21,555 nucleotides of DNA from Bodo saltans. Lineage: Eukaryota > Euglenozoa > Kinetoplastea > Eubodonida > Bodonidae. The stretch spans positions 1-21,555 of the forward strand of contig CYKH01001666.1 of assembly GCA_001460835.1 (NCBI GenBank), written 5' to 3'. Under the pieces are notes generated by a model, which saw only the letters and a program-made list of their open reading frames with translations, did no database searches and was not told the origin of the DNA. Of the stretch, positions 6,172-15,148 are shown one piece after another. Positions within the stretch are counted from its first letter, which is position 1; every line of letters begins with the position of its first letter. The position numbers and the translations under genes were made by a program.

Positions 6172-9100
6172 ATGCGCTGCTGCACTCCGATGTCTTTGGA
6201 GCACGAGACCCTCAATGCTCAAGCGACGTCGTACAAGCAGAGTGGCGGTGTGAATCACAAAGTCCCCTCGCTGCATTGCTCCTACGCCGTGTTATTCACC
6301 TCGCTGTTCCCCGAGTTTCTCAGCGGGTACCTCAGTGCATCCGACGTGTTGAATGTTGGGATGGTCTCGAAAGCGTTTTATCGAGCCGTTCAGCAGCCAC
6401 AAGTGTGGAGGACGTTGTTGCAGTGCCATTTCCGATTCTCTGACGCTGACATAAAGGCACTGGATCGTTTGACTGCGGGGCCCCTTGCAAGCGGAGGTAG
6501 CCCCTCAACACCAAGCAGCAGTCTGTACGTGCGGGCGCAGCAAGCCTCGAGTTTTGTGTTGCGACCAGGGTGCACAATTGACCCGCTCATGCTGGCGGCA
6601 GACTTTCCTCGACTTGCTCGTGTGCTGCACGGCCAACCCGTGTCGTGCGCTTGTTCTACTGGACGGAAGTCGCTGCCGTCGCCTGATCGGTGCACGTCAA
6701 CACTCGCTGGCTACTTGACAAGCTCGCAAGGGGTCACCCCAACACCCTCTCGTCATCGGCCGTGGTCCACAACGATGAGCAGCCAGCAAGTAGGTCTCGG
6801 AGGGGGGCGACCCAACAGACTTGAATTGGTAACGCCCACATCAGTGCAGGAGGAAGACGATGACAACGATTTCGGTGAATTCCACTTAAGAGCGAGCATT
6901 CACGACTTGGTTGCCAATGCAGGGCAAAGGGGAGGAGGCCACGTCCCTATCCTCCCATCCATCCGTGCACCTCTTGAGTCAATGCAACTTCCTGAAGATG
7001 ATGCGTGGAGTGGAAGGTGGCACAACGAGCTGCCATCCCAACACGCCAATGAATACTTGTTCCACGTCGAACAAGGCACCCACGCCACGTTATCGTCGTT
7101 TGAAGGTATCGTTCTTGAGCCGCTTGTTCAAAGCACCCATTTCGGCGATGATGACGATGATGGCACTTATGCTTCAGGGGCACTCGTTTTGGGAAGCGAG
7201 TGCCACAATCGCTTCTCTGAGATTTGGGAATCACAAGAAGCATCACGCCAACCAACGTCGGCGACAACTGTGCTCCATCTCCCATTGGAGCCCTTTGAAT
7301 ACTCAGAACCCCTGCACGATGATGGTGTTCGTAGCAGCTCCCTCATGAGCCACTGGTTTGGTAGTGGCGTGGACAACACCACCCCAGTTCCCCGTGTCCT
7401 GGCTACATGGCACCACGACGACGATGGTGAACCTCATCAGCAAGAAGAGTGGGCAGCAGCAGCAGTGTGTACGAAGCGTGATAGTGAGTGCTGCAGCACC
7501 AACACGGTGGTTCTTGCGTCGGTTGTTTGCGCAGAGACTCTGGTATCGTCGTTGCGGTGTGGTGCGGATGTCTATCCTTTTCAGAAGTTGTTCGCCTACG
7601 TGCATCGTCACCGCGTGAGAACATTTCTTGACGACTCTGCCAGCAGCCGTAGCGAAGCTCTGGAAGCTTTCCAAAGTGATCGTTGCGAAGAGGCACTCGA
7701 GCTCATCAACAAGAGCGTCGAGCGTATGATGGAGGGCGGATGTGGGAGTACCACTGCGACCAACCTTCGAGATGCGCTGGTGCGAGACCTTTTGCTTCGT
7801 GGTCGCATCCTACGGGCGCTGCAACGCGACGACGAAGCTCTTGGTGATTTCGCATTGGCATACGTGCTCGATGAATCATGTCAGGAGGCCTACGCCGAGT
7901 CTTCTGTCATCGTCACAGGTGCAGAGCGATGCGCAACTCTCGCTGCGAACGTCCTCAGTTCCTCATTTCTCGTGGATGCTGCGTACGATGAGTTGGTTGT
8001 CGCCGGGAAAAGCATCACAGATTGTGCTGCATTCCTCTTCGAAGTGCTGTTCTGGCGTGGCCCCTCGCCAATGCTGTACATGTACCAATATCTAATGTGC
8101 GACACGATTGGGTATCGCCCAAGCCGACTTCTTCTGAATGCGGAACGCCTTGCTGAGTCCCCTTCGGAGCGCTTAACGATACGGTCATGGATCCTGCATG
8201 ACAGTGGACACCTTGAACAAGCACGATCCACCGCAGAGCTGGCAGTATCATTGATGTCGCACGATGTAACGCGTAGCGTCGCTACAACGGAGCAACGTTG
8301 CGTGGAGATGACCAAGTGCCTTATGGAAATTCACAACATAGAACAATTTTTTACCACACATGCTCCCACAACAGCCTCGCACATTGTACAAAAGCTCGTG
8401 GCAATTCGCGAAGCTATGCAAGCTCTCAATGATGTGGACCTTGCCTCCGTTCTGGCAGTTGTCAACGTCGAAGAGATGCGCGTGTTTGTGCAGGCACTGT
8501 ATCAGTGCGACGTGGCAGATGGCAGCAGGAGCCGTGAAGACATTGCAAGCAAACACTGCGCTGCTTTACTGACTTCTTCTTATGCTACGTCAGCGATTGC
8601 GTCGTTCTCGTACTTCACACTGGCGTTCATGAACAGGGACTCCGATGTTGCGGTGGATGCCTACAAGCGTCATTTATTTTCTCAGTCACTGCCTTCACGC
8701 ACAGCGACTGCACTTCAAAACCTTGGCTACATTATTCTCAAGCGGCAAGGCCCCGCCGCTGCACTACAACTTTTTGAGACTGCTCGTGTGATCCTCCCAA
8801 CGCACATTCAAACGCTGAAGAACATAGCTCGATGCCACACGCAGTTGGGCAACACTGAGGATGCCTATCACGCCCTGTCCGCTGCCGCAAATAGCACTGT
8901 GTTCCGTGGGCCGCGTGCTGAGGTGCTGTATGAACGATCGTGCTTGACCAGATCGCACATCGAAGATTTGAATCTCGCTACGGACTTGAACCCGCGGTTC
9001 TCCCATCCGTACAGACTCAGAGCTGCGATGTTCATGGACAGGGGCGACGCACACGCGGCTATCGAAGAAATGGGCAAGGTGATTTCACTCACGATGAGTG

Positions 9101-9480
9101 CAGAGGACGTGGAGCTCCGAGCGCTCTTCCGAAGGGATGCTGGTGATCGATCAGGAGCGATGAGGGATATGGCCTTAGCTGTGACCCTCGTACCCACTAA
9201 CAAAGAGTACCGCAACGCGTTGCGTGAATTAGTTGTTTTCGACGCACTGAATACGTGGAATTCGTCCTCTAACTCTTTCCCTACTGATGGCGACAGTGGC
9301 GACCTTGACGAGGAGTTGCTTCATCTAAGGCAACTGCCAAGTTCCACCCCATCTACACCGGTGACACAAACCCCAATCGATACACAACACGATCGGTTAC
9401 GAAATGCTGTCATTGACGAAGAGACGGATCGGACGGTGGTGGACGTATTGGGCCTGATCTATTCATCCAGTCATACGTGA
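6172..9480 (+). CDS. F-box protein with ETO1/EOL-like TPR region
   Basis: This is a large protein of 1102 residues. An F-box-like domain lies at about 44-86 (LFPEFLSGYLSASDVLNVG, then SKAFYRAV and VWRTLLQCHF). F-boxes bind Skp1 and recruit substrates to SCF (CUL1) ubiquitin ligases. Residues 100-440 are low-complexity, acidic and Ser-rich, with an acidic FGEF motif at 234-237. From about 480 the protein is helical TPR repeats. The C-terminal half follows plant ETHYLENE OVERPRODUCER1/EOL proteins in order: WILHDSGH at 673-680, ALQNLGYI at 847-854, YERS at 920-923, then DLNLATDLNP and PYRLRAAMFMDRGD at about 946-959. Plant ETO1 carries a BTB domain (CUL3 adaptor) instead, and I see no convincing BTB here. 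The likely role is a substrate adaptor for ubiquitination. The ETO1 likeness was judged by eye from remembered family features. Confidence 0.85.
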   Translation: MRCCTPMSLEHETLNAQATSYKQSGGVNHKVPSLHCSYAVLFTSLFPEFLSGYLSASDVLNVGMVSKAFYRAVQQPQVWRTLLQCHFRFSDADIKALDRLTAGPLASGGSPSTPSSSLYVRAQQASSFVLRPGCTIDPLMLAADFPRLARVLHGQPVSCACSTGRKSLPSPDRCTSTLAGYLTSSQGVTPTPSRHRPWSTTMSSQQVGLGGGRPNRLELVTPTSVQEEDDDNDFGEFHLRASIHDLVANAGQRGGGHVPILPSIRAPLESMQLPEDDAWSGRWHNELPSQHANEYLFHVEQGTHATLSSFEGIVLEPLVQSTHFGDDDDDGTYASGALVLGSECHNRFSEIWESQEASRQPTSATTVLHLPLEPFEYSEPLHDDGVRSSSLMSHWFGSGVDNTTPVPRVLATWHHDDDGEPHQQEEWAAAAVCTKRDSECCSTNTVVLASVVCAETLVSSLRCGADVYPFQKLFAYVHRHRVRTFLDDSASSRSEALEAFQSDRCEEALELINKSVERMMEGGCGSTTATNLRDALVRDLLLRGRILRALQRDDEALGDFALAYVLDESCQEAYAESSVIVTGAERCATLAANVLSSSFLVDAAYDELVVAGKSITDCAAFLFEVLFWRGPSPMLYMYQYLMCDTIGYRPSRLLLNAERLAESPSERLTIRSWILHDSGHLEQARSTAELAVSLMSHDVTRSVATTEQRCVEMTKCLMEIHNIEQFFTTHAPTTASHIVQKLVAIREAMQALNDVDLASVLAVVNVEEMRVFVQALYQCDVADGSRSREDIASKHCAALLTSSYATSAIASFSYFTLAFMNRDSDVAVDAYKRHLFSQSLPSRTATALQNLGYIILKRQGPAAALQLFETARVILPTHIQTLKNIARCHTQLGNTEDAYHALSAAANSTVFRGPRAEVLYERSCLTRSHIEDLNLATDLNPRFSHPYRLRAAMFMDRGDAHAAIEEMGKVISLTMSAEDVELRALFRRDAGDRSGAMRDMALAVTLVPTNKEYRNALRELVVFDALNTWNSSSNSFPTDGDSGDLDEELLHLRQLPSSTPSTPVTQTPIDTQHDRLRNAVIDEETDRTVVDVLGLIYSSSHT

Positions 9481-9600
9481 GATGGAGAAGATAGGAGAAC
9501 TCCCTCATCTTGTGCTAACATTCCTCGTCATCTACCTCCTTCGTCAAAAAAAAAAGATGACCAATATCCACATCTTCTCGTCATTCAGATTATGACGGTA

Positions 9601-9674
9601 CCCATTTTTTTTTTCTTTTTTTGCTTTGTGTACTGTGAAACTCCCTCTGTCCCTCCCCCTCCCACAATTTTCAG
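9601..9674 (+). promoter_or_regulatory. Strong acceptor-like pyrimidine tract with TTTTCAG
   Basis: Nearly 70 bases of T/C-rich sequence, including a T-run, end with AG at 9673-9674. It lies about 370 bases before the next long gene, which has its own nearer acceptor, so it may serve a small transcript or be an alternative site. Confidence 0.45.
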
Positions 9675-9806
9675 CAACACTCGTTCTCCTCTTTTGTCAC
9701 CCCACATTTGTGAAGATTAGTGCGATTGGCAACACTACTACGAGTGGTGTGTCTCTCCCCCTCCTCTTCTTTCCTTTCTTTGATTCATTGTTATCAAGTT
9801 GTTCGT

Positions 9807-9953
9807 ATGCGACGAGGCACACTTCCACTTTGTACCGGGGAGATGTCTCGTAGTTCTTCTGCAGACGAGGAAAAAAAAAAGAATAATAAAATGCTGAGCA
9901 TATTCCACATGTTGCTGATGACGATTTGCCTTTTTTTTTTCTTCTCCCATTGA
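9807..9953 (+). CDS. Possible 48-residue small ORF
   Basis: The first ATG after the acceptor-like AG at 9674 (and the one at 9799) opens a 48-codon frame to TGA 9951-9953. The peptide has a charged EEKKKNNK segment and then a hydrophobic end. That hydrophobic end is partly a translation of the T-run that serves as the pyrimidine tract of the next gene, so it may be an accident of composition. I recognise no family. Confidence 0.17.
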   Translation: MRRGTLPLCTGEMSRSSSADEEKKKNNKMLSIFHMLLMTICLFFFFSH

Positions 9954-9958
9954 CGCAG
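9929..9958 (+). promoter_or_regulatory. Trans-splice acceptor for the membrane-protein gene
   Basis: A T-run and C/T stretch lead to GACGCAG with AG at 9957-9958, 87 bases before the ATG at 10046. Confidence 0.55.
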
Positions 9959-10045
9959 TGTGAGTTGGCAGAAGTTGAGCGATAACAGAACGAAAAGAGA
10001 ACGTGAGAAACAACTAGAAGAAGTGCGTCAAACCATTATCACCAA

Positions 10046-11119
10046 ATGTTCAATCGAATTGCGAATGGAGAGGCGCTGCGTGCCGAAGGCCATCTGCGTG
10101 GCGATGAGCCCAAGGAGCACAAAATGACGTTTTATAGCACCTTCAAAGACCGACACCGAAACACCGAGGGTAGGCCAGTGGTAGACGTATCTGTACCGTT
10201 TAACGCAATGGACGAGACACACAAAGGACGAATGTTCGGCGTCGCGAAGGGCGTTGTCTCTTTCTTGTCTATGAATCACTTTACCGGCCTGAAGGAGCAG
10301 GTTCCCTACACAGACTCGCACCACACATTCGAGCTTAGTTGCTTGACGACCTTCGGCATCCAAATTTGCTGGATTAACCACTACATGGGCAAAACAGGCG
10401 TTGGAAACGTCCCCATGAACAACCCTCATTTGTACTTCGCCACATCGCTCGCAACGTACATTGGCTTCATGCGTTGTTTAGTTGCTGGCGCTGTTGCATC
10501 GTTCGGGTATTTCTACGTGTATGAGTACCTCTACACGTACGTTCCAGGCTTCAAGATCAAGGATCCGAGCCACAATGGTTGGCAACGTGCGTTTGACGAG
10601 GGTCAGTCAACCTACATGGCTCGCATTGTTGCATCCGCCTTCCCAGCCCTTGGCTACATCTTATTCTCCCGACGCTTGAAGCGAAGCTCCAATGTCTTCT
10701 TGATCACCGCAGGAGTGTCCGTGCAGTACGAATACGCTCGTTCGCAGGTGTTCCCTGGTACGAGGCTTTTCTACAACGTGCAAGCGGAGAAGTGGCTCTC
10801 GAAGGAGGCCAACATGGGTAGTCTTGCAGGTGACATGAGACGAAAGGACGATGTCGATACCAACAAGACGAAGGCTGCGGGGCAGTTCCGTTACACTCGC
10901 ATGACGGCCGGTATGCTGCAGGACATTATTTGGGAAAATGCAACGCACGAGACGCGGCCTGGGTCTCAAACAAGCTACAAAGTTGACAATCCGTGGTACA
11001 ATTGGCAAAAGGCGCCGCAAGCGTACAACGAAGCTCCGATCAGGGTCAAAAATGACCTTTGGAAGATGCCGTCGGTGCTTAACGCAAGAAATATGTCCGG
11101 CGCACTGGACGCCAGATAG
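10046..11119 (+). CDS. Unknown multi-pass membrane protein, possibly mitochondrial
   Basis: This gene encodes a 357-residue protein of unknown family. Hydrophobic segments lie at about residues 94-111, 132-162, 192-208 and 214-226. They are separated by basic loops (SRRLKR at 208-213) and rich in Tyr, Phe and small residues, giving three or four possible membrane spans. The N-terminal 80 residues and C-terminal 130 residues are soluble and rich in Tyr, Trp and Asn. Codons lean to C/G-ending, suggesting fair expression. The look, with short Ala/Gly-rich spans and a long aromatic tail, recalls lineage-specific accessory subunits of respiratory complexes or Tim17-like proteins, but I found no diagnostic motif, so this is a guess. 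The start is the first ATG after the acceptor at 9958. Confidence 0.85.
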   Translation: MFNRIANGEALRAEGHLRGDEPKEHKMTFYSTFKDRHRNTEGRPVVDVSVPFNAMDETHKGRMFGVAKGVVSFLSMNHFTGLKEQVPYTDSHHTFELSCLTTFGIQICWINHYMGKTGVGNVPMNNPHLYFATSLATYIGFMRCLVAGAVASFGYFYVYEYLYTYVPGFKIKDPSHNGWQRAFDEGQSTYMARIVASAFPALGYILFSRRLKRSSNVFLITAGVSVQYEYARSQVFPGTRLFYNVQAEKWLSKEANMGSLAGDMRRKDDVDTNKTKAAGQFRYTRMTAGMLQDIIWENATHETRPGSQTSYKVDNPWYNWQKAPQAYNEAPIRVKNDLWKMPSVLNARNMSGALDAR

Positions 11120-11704
11120 TCTGAACAGTGCGACGGTCTTTTGCGTTGGCTGATATTGTCAATACAGTCTGTCATCGGTTTATTTCCTCCCAGCCAAGCT
11201 CCTTTCTCTCTCTCCCTTCTACTTTTGCAACTATTTTACGGTTAGTTTGTTTCACTTTTTTTTTTTCTTCTGGGGATTTCATTTTGTTTTAGTGACCTCA
11301 TGTAGCGCAGATTTGTGAGCTTTTCACGGCGCTTTGCGGCACTTCGCAATTTCGTTAGGATTGGGTGCTTTCCTCTTTTGTTCTTTTGACCTCCCCCACT
11401 TACTTTATTGTGCATTTTCCCCCTCCACAACGGAAGGGATATGAGGCAACGCTGCCGGCAGCCAGACGGGCTGCTTCCTAGTGCGCGCGTTATTGATGAT
11501 GCGAAAGTATTTTGCAACCTGACGAGCAACAAAACAGACAACAACAAAAAAAAAAGACAAGAGGAGCCGCAGAACCTTTGTAGTACGACGAGCCACAAGA
11601 TTCGTGCTGATTTACTCCAATTGATTTTTACTTTGTTTGAAAACGCGATTCACTTTTGCAGCTTTCTGTGTTGTTACAATACAAGTAACACAAACAATAG
11701 AGAA
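11120..11704 (+). other. Long gap upstream of the 11705 gene
   Basis: This 585-base stretch is T/C-rich from about 11170 to 11430, with several possible acceptors, and A-rich around 11545-11555. The frame of the downstream gene is open through much of it from 11408, with an in-frame ATG at 11441, but the encoded residues look like translated UTR. No separate gene is supported. Confidence 0.5.
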
Positions 11705-12538
11705 ATGCATCGCTCTTCATCTTCAGCAAGTCGTAATCGTATGACTGTTAGCAAGTCAACTGGCGCCATCAACGGCGCCGCCGTCCAGAAGTTGTTTCAC
11801 CAAAAAAAGCAAGCTGACATCAAGCATGCTTCCAATAAGATGGAGAGAAGAGAAAAGGCGTTTACGCCAGGAGGCTCAGGTAGCGGCGCCGTTTCAGGTC
11901 CTTCCACGCTTCCAAAATCAGGAGGACAGATGCTCGTGAGCGATAGTGACTCATCAGAGGACGCCCTCCTGAGCACAGCATCACAATACACGAAGCACTT
12001 TGATCAAGGAAACGATGGTTCTTGCTTTTTGCTACGTTGCCGAAAGCAGCTTCACGAAAAGTCTTTAAACCATAGTGAAAAAGATAAGATTCAAAACGCT
12101 CCGCGCACGGAAATTGAAGAAGCGACGGAGTTCCGTAAGAACTTGTACATTATTCGCCATGAGAGCGGACTTCAGCGTCGCCGAGCAGTGGACCCGTACC
12201 TGCAGCTCACCGGCGCACAAGTAGATCTCCATACAGTGATTCCGAACTCGTCATGCGCGAACAAAATGTACAAGGAGCACCATGGATGGATGATCAACAA
12301 CAACTCCCGCCAGCAGCTGACACACGACAACGTTCCACTGATGACACGCATTATGCGTGGAGAGTACTACACTGGCAATCCTTCCCGACGAGGCGTCCGC
12401 AACAACTTTGTCGAGCTAAATCGGAAGCATGTTCGAGCAGCAAGCGCCGCTAGCCGCGTATTTCCAGAGCCCCATTCTCGCGACCACTGCCACAATACAC
12501 ATGCTGATAAGGCAACGCGATTGCCTTCGTGGAACTGA
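11705..12538 (+). CDS. Unknown 277-residue basic protein
   Basis: I do not recognise this protein. Residues 1-30 are Ser-rich and basic. A Gly/Ser-rich linker (about 54-75) leads to an acidic SDSDSSED cluster at 79-86, a good consensus for casein kinase 2. Residues 130-245 look more ordered, with YIIRHESGLQRRR and GEYYTGNPSRRGVRNNFVEL. The His-rich C terminus ends in LPSWN. The chosen ATG is 44 bases after a pyrimidine-preceded AG (11660-11661). An in-frame ATG at 11441 would add 88 residues, but these include an A-run (Lys run) and the pyrimidine tract, so that start is less likely. Composition would fit a cytoskeletal or nucleic-acid-associated protein, but nothing is diagnostic. Confidence 0.75.
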   Translation: MHRSSSSASRNRMTVSKSTGAINGAAVQKLFHQKKQADIKHASNKMERREKAFTPGGSGSGAVSGPSTLPKSGGQMLVSDSDSSEDALLSTASQYTKHFDQGNDGSCFLLRCRKQLHEKSLNHSEKDKIQNAPRTEIEEATEFRKNLYIIRHESGLQRRRAVDPYLQLTGAQVDLHTVIPNSSCANKMYKEHHGWMINNNSRQQLTHDNVPLMTRIMRGEYYTGNPSRRGVRNNFVELNRKHVRAASAASRVFPEPHSRDHCHNTHADKATRLPSWN

Positions 12539-12704
12539 GAGGCAACCATTCTTCCACTTCCAACTTCAGCAACCCAAACGTTAGATAGACGCACAACACA
12601 TTACACAACACCTTTGTAGACATTTTTTTCGAGCACGAGGCAAGAAAGAGCGAAAAGCACCGATGAAACACGTGAACTTCTCATGTTCTTCAGAACAAAT
12701 TTAG

Positions 12705-12738
12705 CTTGCTTCTCATTATTTATTGTTTCTTCATTGAG
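12705..12738 (+). promoter_or_regulatory. Candidate trans-splice acceptor for the ankyrin gene
   Basis: A T/C-rich stretch is followed by AG at 12737-12738, 32 bases upstream of the ATG at 12771. No ATG intervenes. Confidence 0.4.
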
Positions 12739-12770
12739 ACAACAGTGTTTTCTATTGGGGAGGCCATCAC

Positions 12771-14882
12771 ATGGGGGCGGCGGACTCTCGGGATGATTCC
12801 ACACCCATCCCCCCTCATCACTTTCCTCACAGGAGTCCTACAGGTAAGTCGCAACTTAGGCAGCAGTTTGCAGCGCAACAACGACGCTACATATCCCGTT
12901 TGAATCCGTTGCGAAGTTTCGACCCAAGCGTCTATGAGAACGCCACGAACGTCTCAGTAGTGTATGCCAGGAATCCGCTATGTGACGCCGCGGCGTTGTG
13001 TGATATTGCACTGGTGCAGGCCCTGTTGCGAGATGCAATAACCGATGTGAATGCGATGAGCGAGGAGGGCGAAACTGCACTTCACGTGGCGACTCGTCGA
13101 GGTCACACGACGCTCATGGAGATGCTACTCGACGCAGGCGCTAGGGTGAACGGCACGGATCGCAATGGTTTCACGCCTCTGCATCACGCTATCCAATGCG
13201 ACCTCCGGCAAGCGAAGGTGCTGCTCGATGGTTTCTACCCGCCCAACTCAATGCAGGCCTCAGCGTCGTCCACGTACATTGCATCGAGCAACGAGGCCCT
13301 CGTAGCACTACTGCTGCAACGAGGTGCACTGCCTAGCCGGCGGAGCCTCGACGGTACGTCATGCTTTTTATTTGCGCTGCGACGCCGCATGGTGGCGGAA
13401 ACGGTGCTGTTTATGAAACATGATGACACTGCGAAGCTTATCACGCTGGATGCGCCGCCCTCGGCCACTGGCGAGACTCCTCTGCACCTTCTCGCCGCAC
13501 TTAACGTTGTGAACCTTCTCGATGCGAGCCTCAAGAGCAGGTTTTTCACCCCAAGCCGTCTGAAGCCCACCACGCAGCCCGGCATTGTCGCAGCGATTGC
13601 TGAATATCGAACTCGTTGGAGTGACACCTACCAACTTCCTCTGCTGGTAGACAGTTTAGTGTCAGCCTCGACGGTTCCAGTGTCGATCGGAGCGTCGATT
13701 CCACTGGCTGCTGAGGATATATCCGTAGCGACCCTGAATCCAGAAACACCAGAAGAGGCCATGTCGCTTGCAAGAAACTGCAGGGTTGGTCGATGGGAGG
13801 GACGTTTGCGTAACGGTCCTGGGCTCGATGACGATGTCAGCAGCATGACGAGGGCCCCAGGCACATTGTCGGCAATCTTTCCCCTGCCGATTGCACAACG
13901 CCAGCCGATAGATCTTGCATCGATGGTTGCCTCCGACCGATTTCGCGCTAGTGGCACCATTCCGTCGCCGCACGCAAACGAGAGTGAGTTGGAGTGTCAC
14001 TTATGGGCACCGGCACGTGTTTCCGACACGGAGAGGCCATATGTGGGTGTGATTCAGAAAATGATGCGTCTCGTGATTCTGCAAGAGCTTGGGAGCGGAC
14101 TTCAAGCTCTGCGCAAGGCGAACGGTAACCGCAGCCCCTCAAGTCGTAGCCCTGCGAGCCGCAGCCCCGTTAACCAGAGCCCCAGCGTGAGCCCAACGAG
14201 CTCAGGTCATCCGCTTTACGAGTCTATTGAGCATGAAGTGCCACAGAAGCCAAAACCAAGTGCCAAAGCGTTCTTATCATTTGAACTCTTTTGCGACCTG
14301 CTTGACCGATTGGAATCGCCATCTGAACGTAGTGCGGCAGATCGTGATGGTGCTCGAGGGAGCGGCGCGCAAAGTCCCACAAGTGGAGACGACGATGATA
14401 GAAGCGTGCCACTGTATCGACGCGATGAATCCATCGAGGCGATGTCATACTTCGCCTCACCACCATCGGCGGCCACCCCAGTACCTTCCGTACCGACCCA
14501 ACAGGCGCCAACTGCTGGCGCTACGCGGCCGATGGGCCTCAAGAGCCGCATGCAGCTTCTCTTAGGAGAAGGTGCCACCCCGTCCCTCCCTGTCCTAACA
14601 GCACTGGGCAGTGCTCCGCGCACAATGAGTGACCCGGCCGCTTTCCAAGACTTGCGAGTTCTCCTTCCGATGGCACGCACAACTGCCATCAACCCACTCG
14701 ATGCCGTCATGACCGTTGCCAACAGTGTGCCGCCTTTGCTTTACACCCCGCTAGCGATGTGCAATAATACCGGGACGCTGGCGACACCGCTTAGCGAAAA
14801 GCGATGCATCTTAATGCTGATGTGTCTTCGTGCACAGCTACTCGCAGAAGAGTCATTCGGTTTCCTTCTCCATGACTGCTGA
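12771..14882 (+). CDS. Ankyrin-repeat protein with possible N-myristoylation signal
   Basis: This is a 703-residue protein. It starts MGAADSRDD, which fits the N-myristoyltransferase consensus (Gly2, Ser6), so it may attach to a membrane. Ankyrin repeats lie at about residues 66-255. The clearest is GETALHVATRRGHTTLMEML at 100-119, followed by NGFTPLHHAI at 132-141, a degenerate repeat near 173-190, and GETPLHLLAALNVVNLL at 234-250. Ankyrin repeats mediate protein binding. The rest is mostly low-complexity; residues 454-475 carry repeated Ser-Pro units (RSPSSRSPASRSP) that could be phosphorylated by proline-directed kinases. The C terminus ends in a short helical segment (CILMLMCLRAQLLAEE). 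Binding partner and pathway are unknown. The gene shows no break. Confidence 0.88.
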   Translation: MGAADSRDDSTPIPPHHFPHRSPTGKSQLRQQFAAQQRRYISRLNPLRSFDPSVYENATNVSVVYARNPLCDAAALCDIALVQALLRDAITDVNAMSEEGETALHVATRRGHTTLMEMLLDAGARVNGTDRNGFTPLHHAIQCDLRQAKVLLDGFYPPNSMQASASSTYIASSNEALVALLLQRGALPSRRSLDGTSCFLFALRRRMVAETVLFMKHDDTAKLITLDAPPSATGETPLHLLAALNVVNLLDASLKSRFFTPSRLKPTTQPGIVAAIAEYRTRWSDTYQLPLLVDSLVSASTVPVSIGASIPLAAEDISVATLNPETPEEAMSLARNCRVGRWEGRLRNGPGLDDDVSSMTRAPGTLSAIFPLPIAQRQPIDLASMVASDRFRASGTIPSPHANESELECHLWAPARVSDTERPYVGVIQKMMRLVILQELGSGLQALRKANGNRSPSSRSPASRSPVNQSPSVSPTSSGHPLYESIEHEVPQKPKPSAKAFLSFELFCDLLDRLESPSERSAADRDGARGSGAQSPTSGDDDDRSVPLYRRDESIEAMSYFASPPSAATPVPSVPTQQAPTAGATRPMGLKSRMQLLLGEGATPSLPVLTALGSAPRTMSDPAAFQDLRVLLPMARTTAINPLDAVMTVANSVPPLLYTPLAMCNNTGTLATPLSEKRCILMLMCLRAQLLAEESFGFLLHDC

Positions 14883-15083
14883 CGATGCATCGCCCACAAC
14901 TATCGTGCAAAAGGTACCGCAATGAGCATTCAGTGTTCATTTTCATCTTGACAATTTGTGACGCGCTTCGACTGACTTCACAACAGAACTTATGTGTGAT
15001 CTTGTAGTATCTCTTTGAAAATGCGTCGCACCTCTCATCACCGCATTGTTTCCTTGATGCACTTCCCTGCAACGAATCATCAT

Positions 15084-15103
15084 GTTCCCTTTATCCTTTT
15101 GAG
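15084..15103 (+). promoter_or_regulatory. Trans-splice acceptor that fixes the start at 15149
   Basis: The sequence from about 15084 is a T/C tract ending in GAG with AG at 15102-15103. The first ATG after it is 15149. The same frame is open slightly upstream from a GTG at 15107, which is not a plausible eukaryotic start. Confidence 0.5.
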
Positions 15104-15148
15104 TCAGTGAGACTCGCGGCTAGCGGTCGTCGGTTGAACCATACAAAC

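Larger units (their letters stand above)
9481..10045 (+). other. Long gap holding two or three separate acceptor-like signals
   Basis: This 565-base gap contains an A-run at 9546-9555, a very strong pyrimidine tract at 9601-9674 ending TTTTCAG, a second C/T tract around 9750-9799, and the tract at 9929-9958 that fits the next gene. A 48-codon frame (9807-9953) lies between the second and third signals. Confidence 0.5.

Noticed and set aside
12841-12853. CAGGTAAGT, a perfect consensus 5' splice site near the start of the ankyrin gene
   Set aside because: The frame reads smoothly through it into the ankyrin repeats, and cis-introns are very rare in kinetoplastids. It looks like chance.
15107-15148. 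Upstream extension of the secreted-protein frame to 15107
   Set aside because: The codon at 15107 is GTG, the extra 14 residues would mask the signal peptide, and an acceptor AG at 15102-15103 is followed by the ATG at 15149.
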